From Bidens hawaiensis (taxonomy: Eukaryota > Streptophyta > Magnoliopsida > Asterales > Asteraceae): a stretch of 64,000 nt of DNA. Below the pieces are notes generated by a model. It was not told the origin of the DNA and searched no databases. It saw only the letters and a program-made list of their open reading frames with translations. The stretch is taken from positions 1 through 64,000 of the forward strand of contig JAIQDT010011216.1 of the NCBI GenBank assembly GCA_021521415.1, given 5' to 3'. The position numbers and the translations under genes are program-made. The stretch's first letter is position 1. Each line of letters begins with the position of its first letter. Below are positions 23,701 to 31,431 of this stretch, in pieces.

Positions 23701-24091
23701 TGGAGGAAGATTAGTTTCCTGGCAGTGCAAGAAACAGACATCAGTCGCAATTTCAACTTGCGAAGCTGAATACATGGCAGCATCCAACTGCTGCTCTCAG
23801 GTTTTATGGATTCAGCAACAATTGCGCGACTATGGTCTGAATTTCTTACTCACTCCTATTTTAATTGATAACACTGCCGCCATCTCAGTAATTAACAATC
23901 CCGTGAAGCACAGTAAAACTAAGCATATTGACATTCGTCATCACTTCATACGGGATTGTGCTGAGAAGAAACTGATCAAGATCGAAAAAGTTGATACACT
24001 TGAAAATTTTGCTGACTTGTTTACAAAAGCGTTTGATAAATCCAGATTTCAAAACCTAATTGAACTAAATGGGATGATCAATCCCGAGTAA
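20750..24091 (+). CDS. Sire-B Pol: protease, integrase, RT, RNase H, intact
   Basis: The frame is open from 20702 to the stop at 24089-24091 and has no ATG before the protease; 20750 is only a convenient TTG boundary, and sequence from 20789 follows the acceptor-like site. Protease: WIVDSGCSRHMTGN. Integrase zinc domain: LWHRRMGHIHLRKM with CIACKKGKQH. Integrase core: HMDLFGPV, RSDNGTEF and NGVAERKNR supply the catalytic Asp-Asp-Glu. RT: KARLVVKGFNQQEG, QLDVKSAFLNG and the active-site VYVDDIIF. RNase H: AYTDSDYGG, CEAEYMAAS, LIDNTAA, ENFADLFTKAFD. All catalytic residues I can check are present. Because pol lies at -1 to gag, its expression needs a frameshift or splicing; no canonical slippery heptamer is visible in the overlap. 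Confidence 0.95.
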   Translation: MGPKILTHCFIVQEQLNRAANNLWIVDSGCSRHMTGNKHLLQDLKPVQGARVSFAGESGGRITGRGTVSNGRMTLENVNFVEELKHNLLSVSQICDKEYTVHFTKNEAIVLKPGFHIPEEWIVMKAPRETNTYVMDMRSTEMATRESCLMTKASESESELWHRRMGHIHLRKMNFIVKNGLVMGVPLKSFNFEDKCIACKKGKQHKKSHLTKTINSIAGTLELLHMDLFGPVNVQSLGGTSYCLVITDDYSRYSWVYFLKTKDETTQMVKNLITKVENVMSKSVKFIRSDNGTEFKNFEMEIFCLQKGIEHQYSAPYTPQQNGVAERKNRTLIEGARTMLADSKLPVMFWAEAVATACYVLNRVLTVKRLGKTCYELMHGRKPNLCGLEPFGSPCSILKTNSKFGEVADEGILVGYVVGTPNRRVFNTTTCKVEVVCNTDITSYQPPKPSNGPAELFDYVKLFKSFNVPNLEIAEEDERVVTKMIFDEEEELVQHQMTEKSQPSTSNPIDTPAASTEDEFINPFHSQPETTIDEISSNLEDNLHVGAVPTTKIHKDHPLENVIGDVSSGVQTRSSLNEHTCVYSSIKETGIMNECLYSCFISQIEPKNYQMALKDSSWVEAMQEELAQFGKMEVWTLVEKPKNVHAIGTKWVFKCKRDEKGIIVRNKARLVVKGFNQQEGIDYNEVFAPVARLEAIRLFLAFAAFKKMKVFQLDVKSAFLNGKVDEVVYVEQPPGFPDPDFPDHVYRLSKALYGLHQAPRAWYSTLSDYLLENGFERGLIDSTLFVKREGCDFLLVQVYVDDIIFAASRVSMCQDFEAVMKKRFEMSAMGELTFFLGLQVDQKKDGMFIHQTKYVHDVLKRFKMEDSSPYDTPICVNHKLGAESDGDADVDPTLYRAIIGSLMYLTASRPDIMFSVCLCARFQANPKESHMKGVKRILRYLKGKPKLGLWYPKGGDVELVAYTDSDYGGCNQSRKSTTGGCQFLGGRLVSWQCKKQTSVAISTCEAEYMAASNCCSQVLWIQQQLRDYGLNFLLTPILIDNTAAISVINNPVKHSKTKHIDIRHHFIRDCAEKKLIKIEKVDTLENFADLFTKAFDKSRFQNLIELNGMINPE
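20765..20788 (+). promoter_or_regulatory. Branch-point and 3' splice-acceptor-like sequence at the gag-pol junction
   Basis: CTAAC (20765-20769, including the gag stop TAA) is followed by a T-rich stretch ending in TTTTATTGTGCAG at 20788. The next codon (GAA, 20789) is exactly in the pol frame and leads to the protease. A nearly identical arrangement precedes ORF3. I could not identify the donor. Confidence 0.45.
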
Positions 24092-24106
24092 CCATGTCTT
24101 TGTTTT

Positions 24107-24112
<6 letters not shown>

Positions 24113-24156
<44 letters not shown>
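24113..24156 (+). repeat. 44-nt poly(A) tract after Sire-B pol
   Basis: An uninterrupted A run starts 21 nt after the pol stop. Replication slippage or capture of a polyadenylated RNA end during reverse transcription could explain it; length in raw reads may vary. Confidence 0.9.
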
Positions 24157-24158
<2 letters not shown>

Positions 24159-24169
24159 AGTCTTTATTG

Positions 24170-24873
24170 CTTAAAATTAGTCGGTTACCTCGGTTTGATG
24201 GACATCTCCTCGGATATGTTTTGGTCCTTGTTTTCGACTTAGGAAATGAGGATAGCCATTAACCGGAAGACTGAAAGTAACTGGGGCAGTGTTGACATGT
24301 TTTTCTTTCAGTTGCTGAAAATTAGTCGGTCATTCTTAGTAAGAAGGACACATACTTGCATGTGGTCGGTCCAGCTGATCCAATGGATCTTCAGGATAGC
24401 CGTTTACCTGATGACTTTGACATGATTGGGGCAATTGAATTCAAAACTTTATTTTGGGAAATGAAATTACTTTTCAAGTCTATTACTTCGTAAGAAGTTC
24501 TTTGCTGTGTTTAAAAGAAAATTGATCCACCCTTGGAAAATGATATGTATACTGACTATGTGTGCCTAACTAGTGAAGTTATTAAGCTTAAAAGGCTTTA
24601 GAACAGTCATTGTATGTCATGGTAATTTTAATGGTGCGTAAAAGTGTATGTGATACTAACCTAAATTTACTCGAATTTAATGTGGAAACTCCTTAAGAGT
24701 TTTGCATGTCTTCATACACATCTTTTCGAAGGATAGGCAGAAAAGCAACTACCCAGTCATACACGAGCCTGTGAGTGTTCTGATTCCCGTGAAGAAAGCA
24801 TTTCAAGACACTGCAGTGATCCAGATTCGGGACTTGCAGTAGTTTAGTACTCCGATGAAAACTCTTATGTGTG

Positions 24874-24932
<59 letters not shown>

Positions 24933-25340
24933 ATGTACTTATGAGAAGTAGTGACAATAACCACGAGAACCGACACTTCTCAAGATTTCTCAAGTTTGGA
25001 GTAAGAAGAAAACGGGAAGCAGACAACGAGTATCTACAAGTTAATCAGACACTATGGGTCGAAGTCAATTCGGGGTGACTTGGGTATAGCCAAATACGCT
25101 TTGAGAATAGATAGAAGGCATCATTACCTCTGAATTGTTGCCAACTTAAATTTTTGAGCTTAACTGAACCTTAATCCGTATCACAGAAACAATGAAAACC
25201 ATTTAAGTTATTACATGCTTACAACCTGTTTCTCTATGTCATAATACAGCCAAACACGGATCCAAGTGACAGTCACATAGTTAGTATGATTCCTGTTCGG
25301 ATCTTTTCTAAAACGGAGTGGTCCCTGACTAGACTGAAAT
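24170..25340 (+). other. Conserved non-coding spacer between Sire-B pol and ORF3
   Basis: No open frame of note occurs. Blocks match, in the same order, the minus-strand spacer of Sire-C. AGGATAGCC at 24249-24257 and 24393-24401 (144 bp apart) match 53062-53070 and 52915-52923 (147 bp apart). The block at 25057-25110 matches 52233-52286. A further stretch around ACTGAACCTTAAT (about 25160-25215) also matches. The function is unknown. Confidence 0.75.
24877..24930 (+). repeat. 54-nt poly(A) tract in the Sire-B spacer
   Basis: A second uninterrupted A run lies in the middle of the pol-ORF3 spacer. No A run occurs at the corresponding place in Sire-C. Confidence 0.9.
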
Positions 25341-25499
25341 TTGATCCCTTATTTCGTTAAAATTTTATAAGTATTTTCTGTTTTTGTTGTTATATTTTTA
25401 TTGTTGGTTACTGGGTCTTGATCATTTTTGTTTAACTCTTTTTGGTAACTTATAAGATATATTCAAGTTTTTTCAAACTGAAAGGGCTGTTTTTGTAAT

Positions 25500-26290
25500 T
25501 ATCGGGCGAAGTTGTTGAATCGGCGAAGTTGTACTTAACTTCGCTTAGGCGAAGTTAAGAATAACTTCGCCTGAACCAACTCAGCCCTATAAAAGGGGTT
25601 TTCTACAGTAAAATTTTTTATTAACTTTTTTTTCCGGCGAACTTAACCCTTAAATTTTTCCGGCGATCTTAGTTTTCAATTTCGATTTCGATCTTGTGTT
25701 CCTGTGTTTTCTACTTTACTTGTGGTATGTGTTGTCAAAACATCCTTTCATTCTCTTTATAATTTTATCCGGTTCGAGACCTCGGGTCGTCGAACACTCG
25801 AAGAACCCTCGAAACCAAGGTTTTCGACCTCACGTTACGTGTTCATGGACGACCTTTACGTCCATACACCATTGAAATATGATGTTCTTCTTGTGTATAT
25901 CGTTTAATCGGTCCAAAAACATCGGATTTCGACCTCCGAATCCGAACAGTCGCCGTTTCTGTTTCAGGCGAAGTTATGGTTTTGGCGAAGTTAATCTCAA
26001 CTTCGCCAGACGCTTAAGTTCGCCTAGGGCGAAGTTATCCACAACTTCGCCTGGGCGAAGTTAACCACAACTTCGCCGTGGCGAAGTTATCCACAACTTC
26101 GCCTTGGCGAACTTAACTGTAACTTCGCCTTGGCGAAGTTATCCTTAACTTCGCCTATATCCTTTTCTTTTAACTGTTTTGTAGACGAATTTACTGATGA
26201 AGCGAAGTTGTCCCCAACTTCGCCTCAACTTTAATTTCGCCTGTGTATCTTACATCACAACTTCGCACTTGCTACACTGCGAACTTGTGA
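25500..26290 (+). repeat. Sire-B palindrome array before ORF3
   Basis: This is the densest GCGAAGTT/AACTTCGC cluster. Between 26030 and 26155 four units follow head to tail, each about 24-30 bp and each able to form its own hairpin. Outlying copies begin at 25504 and extend to about 26285. The array ends just before the acceptor-like site of ORF3. Confidence 0.85.
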
Positions 26291-26306
26291 GTTACGTAAA
26301 ACGTCT

Positions 26307-26329
26307 CTAACTTGATTTGTTTTGTGCAG
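26307..26329 (+). promoter_or_regulatory. Branch-point and 3' splice-acceptor-like sequence before ORF3
   Basis: CTAAC at 26307-26311 is followed by a T-rich run ending TTTGTTTTGTGCAG at 26329. The ORF3 ATG starts 3 nt later. It is nearly the same sequence as at the gag-pol junction, which favours a spliced subgenomic RNA for ORF3; this is inference. Confidence 0.5.
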
Positions 26330-26331
26330 AT

Positions 26332-29133
26332 ATGGCTGCAGTTGGAGGAACTGGTGGTGATGATGGTGATGAGCAACGACAATTCTTTCCAGCTCATAAC
26401 CAATACATTACTTTGGATCCTGACGCACGAGGCGTTGACGACTACAGGGAGATTATCACATTTCTCCAGAGATCAAGGGTGTTTCACGCGATCACTAATA
26501 CACTACCCATATCTCTGCCTAACATACAAGATTTCTGGCAGACGGTGTATTATGATTGCAGACCTGAGCCTCCGGTGATGCGAGCAACCGTCAATGGTCA
26601 AAACATACAGTTTTCTTCGGAAGACATTCGGTTGGCTCTGCAGTTCGGCAATGAGACACGAGACGACCCAACGGAGTTCGTAGCTCCTTTCCGTGACGGA
26701 GCATACTTGAGAATGGGTTATTCGGGTCCGCTGGGGGACTCGCAGAGGAGGAAAGGCTTTCTGCTGGACCAATGGCGTTTTCTGATGCACGTGTTAATTG
26801 TGTGCATGTCCGGCAGGAAAGCAGGAACAGACGGGATGGGTGCGACGATGCAATCTGCCATGACGGCCCTGACTTACAATCGTCGTTACTCTTTTAGTCA
26901 GATGATTTTCTATGAGATTGATCGTCAGAGACGGGCGACGGCGCGAGAACGATTTATCATGTATCCGCGATTTCTTCAAATGATTATTAATCATGTCGCT
27001 CCGTCTCTACCGCAACGGCGCCCTATCAGATACGTTGAGTGCGTAACAAAACGTATCTTTGCTCAGTGCAGAACGTCGAGCACTCGAAGCAACCCTGAAC
27101 GCCGTCCAAGGCATACTCCACTGTTCGGGTATCTCATTAACCCGGAGTATGTTCCTGCAGGAGGGGACGAGTTCAGGGATCCCCAACCACATCAGGCGGC
27201 AGCACCTCATGCTGTATCAGCTGCGCCTGTTGTCACTTCTGCTGCTGTGCCAGCTACTTCATCGCAGGCTGTGTCTGCTGCTGCAAACATTGATCTGGAT
27301 GCTGCCTTCAGTGGACACGGTCTGTTCGATATGGATCTCTCGGGTTCTCAGATTTTGGGTACTACCTCAGCGGCTACTTCGGTAGCTGAAACCGAGCTGG
27401 ATGAAACATTTGCTGAGGCCAGACGGTTGTTGGTGACTCGGGAGAGGATATCGGGTAAGCGGCCGAGGGCTGTGGATGAGGATGAAGATGATGAAGATGA
27501 TGAAGATGAGGAAGAGGCAGTCCGACTTGTGCTGAAACGCTCACGTCGAGAACGACAAGGTATGGCCACTGGAGCGGGGGAGACTTCAAGGTTCGTACGA
27601 TTTGCTCCGCCTGCCTTGTCAGGTATGTCTCTATTGCCTACTACTGCACAGGTTACTACGGTCGAGGCGTCGGCACCAGCAGTTGTGTCGCTACCACCCC
27701 AACTGGTTGATCCCCCGGTGGTAGTTGCACGCTTCGTCGACTCAACAATTACAACAACTGCAGGGTTACCTAGTGTACCACCTGCGGTCACTTCAGCTGC
27801 TACTTTTCCACCAACTCCAACGCCTGCTTCAGACTCTGAACGGATTGCTTCGCTGGAGCGTATTGTTGCTGTACAATCGAAGACCATTGACCGCCTGGTG
27901 GAAGCCAATCAAATCCAAGCCGCCCTCCTGGTAGAACACGGACGAACTATCGATGCCTTCAAGGAATTCTTGGCATCTCAGGGGGAGACGACTTGCAGGG
28001 GCGATGAGTTGAGGACAAAGAGACGACAAGATCATGACGATGATCCCAACGCACCTTCGGGTGCAGGTGGTGAGCTGCCAAGAACCTCTCAGGATCTTGG
28101 GGCTTCCACAGCTGAGGGGGAGTCAACTGATGCAGCGGGTGATGATGTTGTGAATGTTGATGACGATGCTGATGTTGAAGACGTCATCGATGCTTTGAAG
28201 GAGTTAGATGAGGAGGAGGTTGATGACTTTGTGAATGATGATGACGATGATGTGTTGCCCGTGGAGGAAATTGAAAGGATTGGAGAAAATATTGATGTGG
28301 TGAATGTGTTGGAAGAAGGAGAGATCGTGGATGACGCAGTGGAACATGAGATTCCAGCTGTTGAAAGAGCAGATTTGGGAGATGAGAATGTGGTAGATGA
28401 TACGGTATGGGAGGAGCAACCAAATTGGAAAGAAGGGTGTGCTCAATGGTTTGTTAAAACTAAGAAGCCTGCAGTGCCAACAATGTTTAGAAAGACGTAT
28501 AATATAAAGGGCTATGCAGAGTCGAAGAAAGGTATTATATGCTGGTTGTACGACAAAGAGTTGAAATTATTTGTGATCAAAAGGTACGACGGCATTCAAT
28601 ACTTTAAAAGATTATTGAGATCTCTAAACTCCCTACCGGAATGCGAGGTGAAAGAGTTAGCAAGACTGGGGCTAATTAACAGAAGTAACGATAATATGGC
28701 GAGAATTATTGAAAAGATCGTCTGGAAAGAAGCCATCAAAGACAAAAAGTTTGAACTGCTAAAGCCTCAGAAAGGAAGATTGATAGAAGATAAAGATAGG
28801 GGAATGAGGGCTGACGGAAAACCATGGATGGTTATGAAGTATAAACCAGTCCGACATCTGAAGGAAGTACCAATGAGAGTCATGCCCAAGAATGTCCTAA
28901 CAGATCTGAAATGGTGGTATGTGGATTGCGAGACAGCTGAGGCGGTTATGGAAGATGAGGACGAACAAGAAGTTCTTCGGGTTTATGACCCGATGCATCT
29001 TGTTAATCTATCGCAGGCTGATCTGGAAGTGCTGAACAACAAGAAGATCTTCTACATTCCTGCTTGGAAGGATCAAGCGAGGAAATATCAAGGAGTTGTG
29101 TCGGTTTGTGTGAGAGAAGGGGCGCACGCGTGA
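26332..29133 (+). CDS. Sire-B ORF3, large protein in the 'env-like' position
   Basis: The protein is 933 aa from the ATG at 26332 (MAAVGGTGG). The N-terminal globular region (about residues 20-250) has FLQRSRVFHAI, IQDFWQTVYYD, YLRMGYSGPL, DQWRFLMHVLI and YPRFLQMIINH. This resembles the extra ORF of other plant Sireviruses and a domain seen in many plant transposon proteins. Then come an Ala/Ser/Thr/Pro-rich linker, an acidic run next to KRSRRERQ (possible nuclear signal, about 385-410), a likely coiled coil (SERIASLERIVAVQSKTIDR, about 505-550) and a very acidic segment (about 600-690). A Lys/Trp-rich C-terminal domain ends the protein. I see no signal peptide and no convincing membrane helix, so an envelope role is not supported. 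The polypurine tract follows the stop by 47 nt. Confidence 0.85.
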   Translation: MAAVGGTGGDDGDEQRQFFPAHNQYITLDPDARGVDDYREIITFLQRSRVFHAITNTLPISLPNIQDFWQTVYYDCRPEPPVMRATVNGQNIQFSSEDIRLALQFGNETRDDPTEFVAPFRDGAYLRMGYSGPLGDSQRRKGFLLDQWRFLMHVLIVCMSGRKAGTDGMGATMQSAMTALTYNRRYSFSQMIFYEIDRQRRATARERFIMYPRFLQMIINHVAPSLPQRRPIRYVECVTKRIFAQCRTSSTRSNPERRPRHTPLFGYLINPEYVPAGGDEFRDPQPHQAAAPHAVSAAPVVTSAAVPATSSQAVSAAANIDLDAAFSGHGLFDMDLSGSQILGTTSAATSVAETELDETFAEARRLLVTRERISGKRPRAVDEDEDDEDDEDEEEAVRLVLKRSRRERQGMATGAGETSRFVRFAPPALSGMSLLPTTAQVTTVEASAPAVVSLPPQLVDPPVVVARFVDSTITTTAGLPSVPPAVTSAATFPPTPTPASDSERIASLERIVAVQSKTIDRLVEANQIQAALLVEHGRTIDAFKEFLASQGETTCRGDELRTKRRQDHDDDPNAPSGAGGELPRTSQDLGASTAEGESTDAAGDDVVNVDDDADVEDVIDALKELDEEEVDDFVNDDDDDVLPVEEIERIGENIDVVNVLEEGEIVDDAVEHEIPAVERADLGDENVVDDTVWEEQPNWKEGCAQWFVKTKKPAVPTMFRKTYNIKGYAESKKGIICWLYDKELKLFVIKRYDGIQYFKRLLRSLNSLPECEVKELARLGLINRSNDNMARIIEKIVWKEAIKDKKFELLKPQKGRLIEDKDRGMRADGKPWMVMKYKPVRHLKEVPMRVMPKNVLTDLKWWYVDCETAEAVMEDEDEQEVLRVYDPMHLVNLSQADLEVLNNKKIFYIPAWKDQARKYQGVVSVCVREGAHA

Positions 29134-29180
29134 AAGTGCAAGATTACAAGACTCAGAGATCAAGATATGAAGCTACTGCC

Positions 29181-29191
29181 AAGGGGGAGTC
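29181..29191 (+). promoter_or_regulatory. Sire-B polypurine tract
   Basis: AAGGGGGAGTC directly precedes the 3' LTR. An identical 11-mer occurs inside gag at 18915-18925. Confidence 0.9.
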
Positions 29192-29630
29192 TGTTGGTAC
29201 ATGTTTGTCAGTAGTTCATAGTCTAGTATTTGTTATCGAGTCTGTAATATAGTTAATGGTTTGTTTATGTTTTGTTTTGTAAACTAGCGAAGTTATCAGC
29301 AAGTTCGCTATGGCGAACTTGCTGATTTAGCGAGGTTACTGACAACTTCGCCAGTGGCGAAGTTGTCGTGTTTAAATACACTGTTTCAGCCGAAACAGAA
29401 GTGGACGTGAGTTAGGGTTTTTGGTTACGCTTTGTTTCGTTTTGTTCTCTGTAACAGTGACTTACTGTCACGTGTTTAGTTATTCAATATAACGTGTTTA
29501 CCTTATAGCTCGTGTTCATTGTTCGTGTATTCAATCTCTACAATATCTACACTCGTACCTATATACGCAGGGATTCCGCACCTGCGTTGTTAGAGATTTC
29601 CCGTGTACGATCCGCGTTCAGGAACCTTCA
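29192..29630 (+). repeat. Sire-B 3' LTR
   Basis: The LTR is 439 bp, TGTTGGTACATG to CCTTCA, followed by GTTCT, the right target duplication (29631-29635). Palindromes lie at 29286-29367. Confidence 0.95.
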
Positions 29631-30070
29631 GTTCTCAACTCATTCACAATAGCAAGAAATCTCTCCAGGATTGACTTCAATCTTTCCAGTTGCTGCTTCA
29701 ATCTCTGTTTCTTAATGTTTTATAATTCAGTGTTCCCTTCATACATTTCAAGAATTGCATCATACATTGCTTTGGCAGTTGTATGATGTGCAACTTTGGT
29801 TAGTATTTCCCATGAAAGTCCTAGTTTGATCATAGCTAAGGCTCTGTCATCCACCTTCCTCAATCTTTCACGCACAGCAGCAGTTGCATTTGCATTTGCA
29901 TTTGCACCTTCAGTATTATCCTGTGAACCATTCTTAATCGAATTCCACATATCCACATCACTATAGCAAACGGCTGCTTCAAATAAGACTTTCCATTTTG
30001 TGAAATTTTCCTCTCCATAAAGTCTATGAATCTTATTAGTAGAAACCTTTTGTTCTTCGTAACTAGACAT
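29631..30070 (-). pseudogene. Sire-A gag, N-terminal piece
   Basis: On the minus strand the gag starts at ATG 30070 (MSSYEEQKVSTNKIHRLYG) and runs through KWKVLFEAAVCYSDVDMWN and HHTTAKAMYDAILEMYEGN. A stop follows NTEL at about 29720. Text resumes with RLKQQLERLKSILERFLAIV until Sire-B interrupts it. The rest is at 16252-17162. Relative to Sire-C it lacks FKYKDGE before RLKS and carries a short Asn-Ala repeat (GCATTT units at about 29885-29905). Confidence 0.88.
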
Positions 30071-30369
30071 TTTGAAATTAGTTAATTTGAGAAAAACAAA
30101 GTTTGAAAATTATCAGATCTGAGAACCGGATCTTCAGATCAGATGTTTCTGGTTCGATTAGAGTAAGATTAAGTAATAAAGATGTAAAATTTAACTAAAA
30201 TAAGTAAAGAAAACACCGGTAACATGAATATCTGAACGGAAATGAAGAATAGAGCAGCTGATGTCACTCTTCAATGATACAGTGTTCTGCTTACGTCATT
30301 GTTCTTCAACAGATCTTCAATTAGCAACTAATTCTTTACCCAAATCAGCAACAACAAGCTCTGATACCA
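30071..30369 (-). promoter_or_regulatory. Sire-A leader with primer binding site
   Basis: The untranslated leader lies between gag and LTR. GCTCTGATACCA at 30358-30369 is the minus-strand Met-tRNA primer site, 2 nt from the LTR. No other feature was seen. Confidence 0.85.
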
Positions 30370-30371
30370 CT

Positions 30372-31431
30372 TGTCGGTTCCGAATATTCACTCACAATCA
30401 CAATCAAGTCATAACTCACACATTAAATGTGTCGACAAGCGAGTTAATGACGGTTGCTATTTTAGGAAAGAAAACTGTTTGTTAAAGGCAGAATCAATAA
30501 CAAACAAGGTAGTTGCTAAAAGACTAATAACAGGTAACTAACACACAAGAATCACTCAAAATATTTCCATTAATATAATATAAATCATACAAATGATAAT
30601 CGATTTTAGGGTTTCTTATGGAAAGTTATGTCCGTACTATTCTTAGACAGCCGTCACTCTCAATAATATTCTTGGAGTAGTCTGTCAATTCCGTTCTTCG
30701 CCGCTGTTAGGAGGCGTGCCCAAAATATTCTTTTTATAGGTCTGACACCTCCTTAACAGCTGTCATTCTTCTAGAAACCCTAAATAAATAATACATATTC
30801 AAATTACATATTCAAAACTATGTTAAGTGTAAAACAAATCTTCCAAGTAGGCTTTGTAGAAGTGATCTTCTCCGAGTAGACTTTGTGCTCTGCCTTCCTT
30901 GGTAGACTTGGTAACCTTGAAGTGTGTTCGGGAACAGTTTCCACGCAGACTCTTATTAGCAAAGTGCGCCCGGTAGCACTGTACTATGCTCGAGTTAAAC
31001 CATGCCCGATGTTACTTGGAATATATCATTGCTTACATCAAGCTTACTCAGACCACTATTATTAATGAATACCTTGCCCGGTCTTCCAATCACTTGGTTT
31101 CATGAGCTTGGTTAGCCAAAAGCTTACCCGGGGTAAACCATACTCGGCTATGAAGAACAAACTTGCTAGATATAGTGACCCCTACCCGGGTATACACTAA
31201 CTTGTGAACCTTGCTCGGTTATTCACTAACTAGTGGACCTTGCTCGGATATGCACTAAAGAAGATTTCTTGAAGATAACCTTGCCCGGTAGGCAAAATAT
31301 CATGCCTGACAAAGTAAAACCTTGCTCGGATGTCTCAGGTGTGCCTGGTTCCATACTTAGAAATATCTGAGGAGGTTGAGAAGATTCCAATCTTCCTTAT
31401 GATCAATTTTAGGTCAAATCTTGACTCAACA
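30372..31431 (-). repeat. Sire-A 5' LTR
   Basis: In plus coordinates it starts TGTCGG and ends GACTCAACA, giving TG...CA ends on the minus strand (1,060 bp). It is homologous to the solo LTR at 32518-33742 and the Sire-C LTR. Its middle repeats short motifs with CTTGCCCGG or CTCGG every 30-50 bp. Confidence 0.88.

Larger units (their letters stand above)
17163..29630 (+). mobile_element. Sire-B: complete SIRE/Maximus-type copia retrotransposon
   Basis: The element is 12,468 bp and flanked by the target duplication GTTCT (17158-17162 and 29631-29635), splitting the Sire-A gag. It has 439-bp LTRs, a Met-tRNA primer site, a polypurine tract, and three open frames in order gag, pol, ORF3. By eye the LTRs differ at one base (the penultimate base of each copy). 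This points to a very recent insertion and possibly an autonomous element. The gag-coiled-coil-double-knuckle layout and the large ORF after pol are Sirevirus features. Activity cannot be judged from sequence alone. Confidence 0.95.

Noticed and set aside
17257..26290. CRISPR-like array of the GCGAAGTT palindromes
   Set aside because: Spacing is irregular, there are no uniform spacers and the host is a plant; the repeats belong to a retrotransposon.
27348..27908. 186-codon Ser-rich minus-strand frame
   Set aside because: Antisense shadow of the ORF3 linker and acidic region.
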